A stretch of DNA of 64,000 nucleotides from contig NZ_FLKP01000001.1 of NCBI RefSeq assembly GCF_900087015.1, positions 62,001-126,000 on the forward strand, read 5' to 3'. The first letter of the stretch is position 1. Every line of letters starts with the position of its first letter. The notes under the pieces are model-generated. The model was not told where the DNA came from, searched no databases, and worked only from the letters and a program-made list of their open reading frames with translations. The position numbers and the translations under genes are program-made. Shown here piece by piece: positions 25,703 through 33,087 of this stretch. The DNA is from Christensenella timonensis. Lineage in GTDB: Bacteria; Bacillota; Clostridia; Christensenellales; Christensenellaceae.

Positions 25703-25898
25703 ATTGTTTTGGTGCAATTCCAGTTTGTTAGCTTTACATCGGGTCAACTTGTCCCGAACTTTTACAACTAAATACCCGCCGCTCACACAGTGGCACACCG
25801 AGCAGGAAATCTGAAAAAGGTCTCCTGCTTTTTTTCTGCCCAAAATGAGGTGGTAAAACGCCACCCCATCCACCAATTAGCGAAAGGAGGGACACGAA

Positions 25899-27479
25899 AT
25901 GCCTTGTCCACACAACGAAATCACGATTGTTCAGCGCAGCCAGCGGCAGTCTGCGGTTGCCGCCGCTGCTTACCAAAGCGGCGAAAAGCTGTTCTGTGAA
26001 TACGACCAGCAAGTAAAGCACTACCCGGAAAAGCGTGGTATCGTCCACAATGAAATCCTGCTCCCGGCAAATGCTCCACAGGAATATGCAGACCGCAATA
26101 CTTTATGGAATGCCGCCGAAGCGGTGGAAAAGCAATGGAACTCCCAGCTTGCAAGGCGGTGGGTGCTTACCATTCCCAGAGAGATACCGCCCGACCAGTA
26201 CGCTGTCCTTGTACGGGAGTTTTGTGAACAGCAGTTTGTTTCCAAAGGCATGATTGCTGATTTTGCCATCCATGACCCCCATCCGCCGGGACACAATCCC
26301 CACGCCCATGTCCTGCTGACCATGCGGGCAATGGATGAACATGGAAAATGGCTTCCCAAGAGCCGCAAGGTTTATGACCTTGACGAGAATGGGGAACGGA
26401 TAAAGCTGCCGTCCGGCAGGTGGAAAAGCCACAAGGAGGATACGGTGGACTGGAACGACCAGAAGTATTGTGAAATCTGGCGGCATGAATGGGAGGTTAT
26501 CCAGAACCGCTATCTGGACGCCAATGACCGCCCGGAGCGTGTGGACTTGCGTTCCTATGCCAGACAGGGGCTTGATATAGTCCCCACTGTCCATGAGGGG
26601 ACTGCTGTCCGGCAGATGGAAAAGCGAGGTATCCAGACGAATATCGGCAACCTGAACCGGGAAATCAGAGCCGCCAACCGCCTGATGAAGTCCATCCGGC
26701 AGCTTATCCAAAACCTCAAAGGCTGGATTACCGAGCTGGGAGAAAAACGGAAGGAGCTGCTTGCACAAAAGGCGGCGGAGGAAGCGACACTTCTTCCCAA
26801 TCTGCTGATGAAGTATATGGAGATACGAAAGGAAGAACGGAAGGACTGGACAAGGGCTGGACAGAACCGGGGAACTTCACAGGACTTAAAGGCAGTCAGC
26901 GAAGCCCTGTCCTATCTCCGGCAAAAGGGGCTTTCCACTGTGGAGGACTTAGAAGCGTTTCTGGAATCTTCCGGGAAATCAGCCGCAGATTACCGCAATC
27001 AGATGAAGCCAAAGGAAGCCCGGAGCAAAGTGATTGACGGGATTCTTGCCAGCCGGACAGACTGCAAGGAATGTAAGGCTGTCTATGAGAAGTACCAGAA
27101 GATATTTTTTAAGAAAATAAAGGGGAAATTCAAACAGGAACACCCGGAGGTTGCCCGGTATGAGAAAGCCGCTGACTACCTTGCCAAGCACCCGGACGAT
27201 AAGGATAAAACGAAAAATGAGTTGCAACAGGAGCAGGAAACGCTTCTCAGCGAAATCGCAGAGCTGAAAGTACCACTGACCGAGGTACAGGAGGATTTGA
27301 AGAAGCTGCGGGACATCCGCTACTGGGTACGGAAAGCCACACCCGGCACAGAGGAAAGCAAAGAGCCGCCCAAGAAGCAGCCCATCAAAGAAGTCTTGCA
27401 GGATAAGACTGACGAGAAAAAAGCACAAAGAACCGCCCCGGCACAGGAGAAACACAGACAACAGGATATGGAACTTTAA
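25899..27479 (+). CDS. mobA: MobA/MobL-family relaxase of the serine-recombinase element
   Basis: The protein is 526 residues, starting after AAAGGAGGGACACGAA. The N-terminal relaxase domain (1-220) has SAVAAAAYQSGEKL with the family's early Tyr, RRWVLTIPREI and the metal-binding HNPHAHVLLTMR. A long helical, charged C-terminal half includes EKRKELLAQKAAEEATLL. It nicks oriT and pilots the strand; the candidate oriT is at 22731. It is the MobQ type, unlike the ICE's own relaxase at 50789, so the element can exploit the ICE or any compatible machinery. Confidence 0.88.
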   Translation: MPCPHNEITIVQRSQRQSAVAAAAYQSGEKLFCEYDQQVKHYPEKRGIVHNEILLPANAPQEYADRNTLWNAAEAVEKQWNSQLARRWVLTIPREIPPDQYAVLVREFCEQQFVSKGMIADFAIHDPHPPGHNPHAHVLLTMRAMDEHGKWLPKSRKVYDLDENGERIKLPSGRWKSHKEDTVDWNDQKYCEIWRHEWEVIQNRYLDANDRPERVDLRSYARQGLDIVPTVHEGTAVRQMEKRGIQTNIGNLNREIRAANRLMKSIRQLIQNLKGWITELGEKRKELLAQKAAEEATLLPNLLMKYMEIRKEERKDWTRAGQNRGTSQDLKAVSEALSYLRQKGLSTVEDLEAFLESSGKSAADYRNQMKPKEARSKVIDGILASRTDCKECKAVYEKYQKIFFKKIKGKFKQEHPEVARYEKAADYLAKHPDDKDKTKNELQQEQETLLSEIAELKVPLTEVQEDLKKLRDIRYWVRKATPGTEESKEPPKKQPIKEVLQDKTDEKKAQRTAPAQEKHRQQDMEL

Positions 27480-27544
27480 CAGGCACTTGCCATTTTCAAT
27501 TAGAGAATGTCAGGTGCTTTTCTTATTTTCAAGGAGGGATAGAT

Positions 27545-28189
27545 TTGAATGTATTCGAAGCTGTGAAGCAGTCCGTCACAACAAGACAGGCTGCGGAGTA
27601 TTATGGAATCCATGTAGGTCGGAACGGGATGGCTTGCTGCCCGTTCCATAACGATAAAACCCCAAGCATGAAGCTGGATCGGCGTTACCATTGCTTCGGC
27701 TGCGGTGCGGATGGGGATGTGATTGATTTTGCCGCCGCCCTGTATGGGCTGGGAAAGAAAGAAGCCGCCGTACAGCTGGCACAGGACTTCGGGCTTTCCT
27801 ATGAGGACTGGAAACCGCCGGGAAAGGTAAAAAAGCCCAAGACCCGGCAGAAATCCCCGGAGGAACAGTTTCAGGAAGCAAAGAATCGCTGCTTCCGTAT
27901 TCTTGCCGATTATCTCCATCTGCTGATGGCATGGAGAACGGACTACGCCCCGCACTCCCCGGAGGAAGCCTTTCATCCCCGGTTTGTGGAAGCCTTACAG
28001 AAGCAAGCCCAAGTGGAATATCTGCTGGATGTGCTGCTGTTCGGGGAAACAGAGGAAAAAGCGGATTTGATTACGGACTACGGAAAGGATGTGATACAGC
28101 TTGAACAGCGAATGGCAGAACTTGCAGCCGCAGACGCAGCAAGAACTAAAAAACACTATGAACGCCATGCAGCCGCCCCAGAGCGTTGA
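27545..28189 (+). CDS. CHC2 zinc-finger DNA primase-like protein
   Basis: The protein is 214 residues with a TTG start after AAGGAGGGATAGA. The zinc ribbon of bacterial primases is clear: CCPFHNDKTPSMKLD, then YHCFGCGADGDVIDF. The catalytic Toprim domain is missing, so it is a zinc-finger-only primase relative, as in other mobilizable elements. It overlaps the VapE gene by 89 bp in another frame. It probably takes part in replication of the excised circle or complementary-strand synthesis after transfer. Confidence 0.82.
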   Translation: MNVFEAVKQSVTTRQAAEYYGIHVGRNGMACCPFHNDKTPSMKLDRRYHCFGCGADGDVIDFAAALYGLGKKEAAVQLAQDFGLSYEDWKPPGKVKKPKTRQKSPEEQFQEAKNRCFRILADYLHLLMAWRTDYAPHSPEEAFHPRFVEALQKQAQVEYLLDVLLFGETEEKADLITDYGKDVIQLEQRMAELAAADAARTKKHYERHAAAPER

Positions 28190-29495
28190 GGAAATCAAGG
28201 CGGGGCTGGAAACCACCGAGAAAGGCGGTGTCCGTCAGAGCATACGGAACTGCCTGACCGTATTCCAACGTGACCCTCTGCTTTCAGGGGCTATCGCATA
28301 CAACATCCTGACTGACCGCAAGGACATCATAAAGCCCATCGGTTTTCACAGAGAAAGCACCGCCCTGAACGATACGGACATGAAGTATCTGCTTCTTTAT
28401 CTGGAAGAAACCTACGGGCTTACCAATGAGAAAAAGATTGATAACGCCATCGGGATTGTGGCGAATGAAAACAAGTACCATCCCATCCGGGACTATCTCA
28501 ATACCCTTGTGTGGGACGGGACAGAGCGAATCCGCTTCTGCCTGCGGCACTTTCTGGGGGCTGACGCAGACGATTACACCTATGAAGCGTTGAAGCTGTT
28601 CCTGCTGGGTGCAATCTCACGAGCCTTTCAGCCGGGGTGCAAGTTTGAAATCATGCTCTGTCTGGTAGGCGGTCAGGGGGCTGGAAAGTCCACCTTCTTC
28701 CGGCTGCTGGCAGTCCGGGACGAGTGGTTCTCCGATGATTTGCGGAAGCTGGACGATGACAATGTGTACCGCAAGCTGCAAGGTCACTGGATTATTGAAA
28801 TGTCGGAAATGATGGCAACCTCCAACGCCAAGAGCATTGAGGAAATCAAGTCATTTTTAAGCCGGCAGAAAGAGGTCTACAAGATACCTTATGAAACCCA
28901 CCCGGCAGACCGCCCCCGTCAGTGCGTGTTTGGCGGCACTTCCAATGCCCTTGACTTCCTGCCCCTTGACCGTTCCGGCAACCGCCGCTTTATCCCGGTC
29001 ATGGTGTACCCGGAGCAGGCGGAAGTTCACATTTTGGAGGATGAAGCCGCTTCCAGAGCCTATATCGGGCAGATGTGGGCGGAAGCGATGGAGATTTATA
29101 AAAGCGGCAGGTTCAAGCTGGCTTTCAGCCCCGCCATGCAGCGGTATCTCAAAGAACACCAGCGGGATTTTATGCCGGAGGACACCAAAGCCGGGATGAT
29201 ACAGGCGTATCTTGATAAATACACCGGGAGCATGGTCTGCTCCAAGCAGCTCTATAAGGAAGCCTTGAACCATGCTTTTGACGAGCCGAAGCAATGGGAA
29301 ATCCGGGAAATCAACGAGATTATGAACCAGTGCATTTCCAGCTGGCGGTACTTCCCAAACCCAAGAATGTTTTCCGAATATGGCAGACAAAAGGGCTGGG
29401 AGCGTGAAAACCCGGCAACGGACTCCGGCAACCCGTCTGAAAAAACGATGGACGGTTTTGTGGAGGTCACAGAACAGATGGAGCTTCCATTCTGA
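28101..29495 (+). CDS. Virulence-associated E (VapE) family helicase-like protein
   Basis: The protein is 464 residues from a TTG at 28101; a later ATG at 28158 is an alternative start. The VapE ATPase core carries LCLVGGQGAGKSTFFRLLA and the family sequence EWFSDDLRKLDDDNVYRKLQGHWIIEMSEM, with the Walker B region, SFLSRQKEVYKIPYE, and the arginine-finger area RQCVFGGTSNALDFLPLDRSGNRRF. In mobile islands this family acts as a superfamily-3-like replicative helicase. With the CHC2 primase next to it, it forms the element's replication module. Confidence 0.85.
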   Translation: MNSEWQNLQPQTQQELKNTMNAMQPPQSVEEIKAGLETTEKGGVRQSIRNCLTVFQRDPLLSGAIAYNILTDRKDIIKPIGFHRESTALNDTDMKYLLLYLEETYGLTNEKKIDNAIGIVANENKYHPIRDYLNTLVWDGTERIRFCLRHFLGADADDYTYEALKLFLLGAISRAFQPGCKFEIMLCLVGGQGAGKSTFFRLLAVRDEWFSDDLRKLDDDNVYRKLQGHWIIEMSEMMATSNAKSIEEIKSFLSRQKEVYKIPYETHPADRPRQCVFGGTSNALDFLPLDRSGNRRFIPVMVYPEQAEVHILEDEAASRAYIGQMWAEAMEIYKSGRFKLAFSPAMQRYLKEHQRDFMPEDTKAGMIQAYLDKYTGSMVCSKQLYKEALNHAFDEPKQWEIREINEIMNQCISSWRYFPNPRMFSEYGRQKGWERENPATDSGNPSEKTMDGFVEVTEQMELPF

Positions 29496-29736
29496 AAAGG
29501 ACAGCCCGTTGCACCCCCTGTTGTTATCCCGTTGCCGAGCCGGTTGCCGGGAAAAACCCCTTATTTCCGGGCTTTTCTCCCTTATAACAACCAAAACAAC
29601 AAAAAAATAAAAGAAAAGTATAAATAGTAACCATCGCCAGATTGAGATTGTTTGCAAGGTCTTTTGAAGTCCGTTGCCGGACTTCGTTGCCGACACCCTC
29701 TGTCTGGCTATTTTCATGTATGGAGGATAACTGCCT
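29496..29736. other. Intergenic region with repeated GTTGC motifs and a hairpin
   Basis: 241 bp without a gene. GTTGC(C/A) occurs at least five times within about 180 bp, and GAAGTCCG-TTGC-CGGACTTC (about 29663-29682) is a perfect hairpin. Such clusters next to a helicase/primase pair resemble a replication origin, though this is inference. Confidence 0.45.
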
Positions 29737-29934
29737 ATGGCAAAAAACAAAACAGAGATTCATGTGACCACTGTATTTGACGGGGAGCTTGACGCCACTG
29801 ATGTGTTCGTCAGCCTGATTTCCCAGAAATACGGAAAGACAAATGCAAAAGAATATCTTGCTAAAAAGAAAGATATAGGCTATAATGAAGATGAGGTTCA
29901 AAAGAGCCAGATACCGTCTGGATTGTGTGGGTAA
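29737..29934 (+). CDS. Small protein upstream of the serine recombinase
   Basis: A 65-residue protein (KTEIHVTTVFDGELDATDVF, then LISQKYGKTNAKEYLAKK). It starts after ATGGAGGATAA and ends at the recombinase start. Small proteins in this position are recurrent in TnpX-type elements and may assist recombination or its regulation. I do not assign a family. Confidence 0.6.
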   Translation: MAKNKTEIHVTTVFDGELDATDVFVSLISQKYGKTNAKEYLAKKKDIGYNEDEVQKSQIPSGLCG

Positions 29935-31605
29935 ATGGCTATGATGAACGAAATGGAATACAGAACAATCGGTTCGGCACTTGCCGGGGGTTATCGTGCG
30001 GCGGTCTATTGCAGGCTGTCAAAGGACGATGACCTGCAAGGCGAAAGTGCCAGTATCGCAAACCAGCGTGATATGCTGGAAAAATACTGCGAAAAGCAGG
30101 GATGGGAGGTTGTGGCAGTCTATCAGGACGATGGCTTCACAGGTCTTAACATGGAGCGTCCTGACCTACAGAGAATGTTGAGAGCCATTGAGCGCAGGCA
30201 GATCAACCTTGTCATCACGAAAGACCTCAGCCGACTGGGGCGTAATTATCTGCAAACCGGGCATTTGATTGAGGACTTTTTCCCAAGAAACGGTGTCCGC
30301 TATATCGCCATGAATGACGGCATCGACACCCTGCGGGATAACAACGACATTGCCCCGTTCAAGAATATCCTGAACGAGATGTACAGCAAGGATATTTCCA
30401 AGAAAGTCCATTCCTCTTATCTTCTGAAAGCGCAGAAAGGACAGTTTACCGGGTGTCTTGCCCCGTTTGGGTATCGGAAAGACCCGGAGGACAAAAACCA
30501 TCTGCTCATTGACGAGGAAACCGCCCCGATTGTGCGGCTGATTTTCGGATATGCCCTGAACGGTCATGGTCCGAACTATATCCGCAGACGGCTGGAGAAA
30601 GAAAAAATCCCCTGCCCTACATGGTGGAACCGGGAACGGGGGCTTCGCAATACCCGCACCAAATGGGAAAAGAAAGACCCAGAAAACGGGCGGTATATGT
30701 GGGACTTCTCCGTTATCAAAGACCTTTTGATGAATCCCGTCTACACCGGGGCGATTGCTTCCCAGAAAAAGGACTACCGCTTCAAAATCGGCACGATTGG
30801 GGAAAAGAAGCCGGAGGACTGGATTGTGGTGGAGGGACAGCATGAACCGCTGATTGACAGCATGAGCTTTGACATTGTGCAGAACAAGCTGAAATCCCGC
30901 CAGCGTCCGGGGCAGACCAATGAAATCAGCCTGTTTGCCGGACTGTTAAAATGCGGCGAGTGTGGGAAGTCGCTGACGGTACGCTACACAAACGCTAAAC
31001 ATCCCCAGCGGATTTACTCCTGCAAGACCTACAATGCCTTTGGAAAGAACCACTGCACCCAGCACCGGATTGATTATGACACCCTTTACAGCCATGTGCT
31101 GCGGAAAATCCGGGAATGTGCCAGAGCTGCCCTGATGGACGGGGAAGCGGTTGCCGACCGCCTGACCAATACCTGTGAAGCCGAGCAGCGGGAACAGCGG
31201 GAAGCAATGGAACGCTCCCTTACAAGGGACGAGGAACGGATTGAGGTTCTGGACAAAATGGTCATGCGGCTTTATGAGGATATGATTGCAGGGCGTATCA
31301 GTGAGCAGAATTTCAACACCATGCTGGAAAAGACACAGACCGAGCAGACGGAGCTTAAAACAAAAGTGTCCGAGGGCAGAAAGCGGCTGTCCGATGAAGT
31401 CCAGCTTGCCAATGATGCAAAACAATGGGTGGAAGCCATTCAGGAATACGCCAACATCACAGAGCTGGACGCAGCCACCCTCAACCGCTTAATCAAAGAA
31501 ATCGTTGTGCATGAGCGCATTGACGAAGATAAAACAAGACACATTTCTATCGAAATTCATTTTAATCTCAAACCCATCCCGGAGGTGGAACAGGTCACTG
31601 CCTGA
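29935..31605 (+). CDS. Large serine recombinase (TnpX-like)
   Basis: The protein is 556 residues. The N-terminal resolvase domain (20-165) has the catalytic Ser29 in VYCRLSKDDD, SIANQRDMLEKYCEKQGWEV, and LVITKDLSRLGRNYLQTG. The recombinase domain follows (APFGYRKDPEDKNHLLIDEE), then a zinc ribbon with CGECGKSL and a later Cys near YSCKTY, and a C-terminal coiled coil (EAEQREQREAMERSLTRDEE). This layout is that of TnpX-type enzymes which excise and insert elements at GA-containing sites. It lies at the right end of the element, 95 bp from the junction. Confidence 0.93.
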   Translation: MAMMNEMEYRTIGSALAGGYRAAVYCRLSKDDDLQGESASIANQRDMLEKYCEKQGWEVVAVYQDDGFTGLNMERPDLQRMLRAIERRQINLVITKDLSRLGRNYLQTGHLIEDFFPRNGVRYIAMNDGIDTLRDNNDIAPFKNILNEMYSKDISKKVHSSYLLKAQKGQFTGCLAPFGYRKDPEDKNHLLIDEETAPIVRLIFGYALNGHGPNYIRRRLEKEKIPCPTWWNRERGLRNTRTKWEKKDPENGRYMWDFSVIKDLLMNPVYTGAIASQKKDYRFKIGTIGEKKPEDWIVVEGQHEPLIDSMSFDIVQNKLKSRQRPGQTNEISLFAGLLKCGECGKSLTVRYTNAKHPQRIYSCKTYNAFGKNHCTQHRIDYDTLYSHVLRKIRECARAALMDGEAVADRLTNTCEAEQREQREAMERSLTRDEERIEVLDKMVMRLYEDMIAGRISEQNFNTMLEKTQTEQTELKTKVSEGRKRLSDEVQLANDAKQWVEAIQEYANITELDAATLNRLIKEIVVHERIDEDKTRHISIEIHFNLKPIPEVEQVTA

Positions 31606-31655
31606 CCTGTCCCGCCGGGACGGTTCTCTTAACAACACCATATAGATTTTTTGTA

Positions 31656-31727
31656 CGCCGCCGCCCGCCATCGAGCAGAGTTTTTACACCTAATTGGGGA
31701 TGAAACAGCTTATGGCGGGCGGTGGTG
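31656..31727. repeat. Right junction of the 12.5-kb element with an inverted copy of the target motif
   Basis: CGCCGCCGCCCGCCAT (31656-31671, in the element) is the reverse complement, 14 of 16 bases, of ATGGCGGGCGGTGGTG (31712-31727, in maff2). The GA crossover lies between them at 31699-31700. Such inverted half-sites around the core are expected for serine recombinase binding. Confidence 0.6.
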
Positions 31728-31780
31728 TGATCGTCATTGGGCTTACCCTTGTGCCGACACTTGCAGGGCTATTCGGGTAA
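31700..31780 (+). pseudogene. maff2: maff2, 3' fragment
   Basis: This frame encodes MKQLMAGGGVVIVIGLTLVP and the final TLAGLFG, the second hydrophobic helix of the Maff2 protein. It lacks its N-terminal half (19046-19180). An ATG at 31700 could allow a fragment to be made but has no good ribosome site. It ends 6 bp before the VirB6-like gene. Confidence 0.85.
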
Positions 31781-31786
31781 TCGCCT

Positions 31787-32656
31787 ATGGGTTGGATATT
31801 TGAACAGATAGGAAATGCGATTAAGGAATTTTTGAAAGGCGTTGTTGAGGGCAACCTAACGGATATGTTCAATGATGTAAATACCAAAGTCGGTACGATT
31901 GCCGGGGACGTTGGACAAACCCCGGTCGGTTGGAACGGTGAAATATTCGCCATGATAAAGAACATATCCGATACGGTAATTGTTCCCATTGCAGGCATGA
32001 TAATAACGTTTGTGCTGGTGTACGAGCTTGTCACGATGATAACCGACCGAAACAATATGCACGATTTTGACACATTCAGCTTTTTTAAATACTTTTTGAA
32101 AGCAGGGATTGCGGTGTTCATCGTTGCAAACACAATGACAATCGTTATGGGAGTATTCGACATAGCACAATATGCTATCAATGCCAGCGCGGGCGCGATT
32201 GGAGAAAATACGGCGATTGACATTGCCGCCGTGCTGGAGCAGATGCAAGCAGGACTAAACGCAATGGGAATCGGTGAACTGCTGGGGCTGGTGCTGGAAA
32301 CATACATTATCAAGTTTGCAATGCTCATTTTCTCATTGCTCATAACCTTAGTAATCGCAGGTCGCATGATCGAAATTTATTTGTATTGCAGTTTAGCACC
32401 TATCCCCTTTGCCACGTTCACCAATAAAGAATGGGGCAGCATGGGGACAAACTACTTGCGGGGCTTAGTAGCTCTTGCATTTCAAGGGCTTTTGATTATG
32501 GTGTGTGTTGGGATTTACGCCGTTCTTATCAATACGCTAACCGTCACGGAGAACATACACGCGAGCATTTGGATGATTGCGGGTTATACCGTGCTTCTTT
32601 GTTTTGCCCTATTCAAAACAGGGACATTCTCAAAGAGCATCTTTAACGCTCACTAA
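31787..32656 (+). CDS. VirB6/TrbL-like polytopic conjugation channel protein
   Basis: The protein is 289 residues. It has at least five membrane segments (around 67-87, 100-125, 175-200, 215-235, 245-280) and the family pattern WIFEQIGNAIKEFLKGVVEG at the N-terminus and YLYCSLAPIPFATFTNKEWG in the middle. In type IV systems this protein forms part of the inner-membrane channel. It is the first gene after the split maff2, so its transcription now depends on read-through from the inserted element or a local promoter. Confidence 0.82.
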   Translation: MGWIFEQIGNAIKEFLKGVVEGNLTDMFNDVNTKVGTIAGDVGQTPVGWNGEIFAMIKNISDTVIVPIAGMIITFVLVYELVTMITDRNNMHDFDTFSFFKYFLKAGIAVFIVANTMTIVMGVFDIAQYAINASAGAIGENTAIDIAAVLEQMQAGLNAMGIGELLGLVLETYIIKFAMLIFSLLITLVIAGRMIEIYLYCSLAPIPFATFTNKEWGSMGTNYLRGLVALAFQGLLIMVCVGIYAVLINTLTVTENIHASIWMIAGYTVLLCFALFKTGTFSKSIFNAH

Positions 32657-32676
32657 AAGGAATGGAGTTGATTTTT

Positions 32677-33087
32677 ATGCCATATGTGCCAGTACCAAAG
32701 GATTTGAACAAGGTAAAAAGCAAGGTTGCCTTTAACCTCACCAAACGCCAGCTTATTTGCTTTGCGATCGCCGGGGGCGTGGGTATTCCCTTTTACCTTT
32801 TGACAAAATCACACATCGGAACGTCTTTAGCGGCTTTTATTATGATCGTAATTATGATGCCGTTTTTCTTTTGTGCTATGTACGAAAAAGACGGACAGCC
32901 ACTTGAACGGATTCTAAAAAATTATATCGGTTCGCATTTCATCCGTAAGCGCAAACGACCTTATCAGACGCGCAATTTTTATGCGGAATTACAAAAGGAA
33001 ATTGACGAACGGAAAAAGGAGGAAATGAATATTGCAAAAAGCAAAAAAGAAGCAGCGGGCAAGAAAAACACCACCCGCAGGAAATAA
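32677..33087 (+). CDS. PrgI-family type IV secretion protein (VirB3-like)
   Basis: The protein is 136 residues. The start at 32677 (MPYVPVPKDL) suits the GGAATGGAG ribosome site; the ATG at 32662 overlaps that site. VPKDLNKVKSKVAFNLTKRQ leads into two membrane helices (LICFAIAGGVGIPFYLL and SLAAFIMIVIMMPFFFCAMY) and a basic C-terminus. PrgI proteins take the VirB3 place, tying the VirB4 ATPase to the membrane. It overlaps the VirB4-like gene by 56 bp. Confidence 0.85.
   Translation: MPYVPVPKDLNKVKSKVAFNLTKRQLICFAIAGGVGIPFYLLTKSHIGTSLAAFIMIVIMMPFFFCAMYEKDGQPLERILKNYIGSHFIRKRKRPYQTRNFYAELQKEIDERKKEEMNIAKSKKEAAGKKNTTRRK

Larger units (their letters stand above)
19181..31699. mobile_element. 12.5-kb Tn4451-like serine-recombinase mobilizable element inserted in maff2
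   Basis: Both junctions contain GGGAT. If exchange is at the GA dinucleotide (19180-19181 and 31699-31700), removing the element rejoins maff2 in frame as SQG-MKQLMAGGG. This matches Tn4451/TnpX elements, whose insertions use GA. Inside are an HTH gene, tnpV, lnu, a repressor, a DUF3847 gene, an attenuated lsa gene, a kinase-like gene, a relaxase, a CHC2 primase, VapE and a large serine recombinase at the right end. Its own relaxase and probable oriT make it mobilizable by a helper. Confidence 0.85.
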
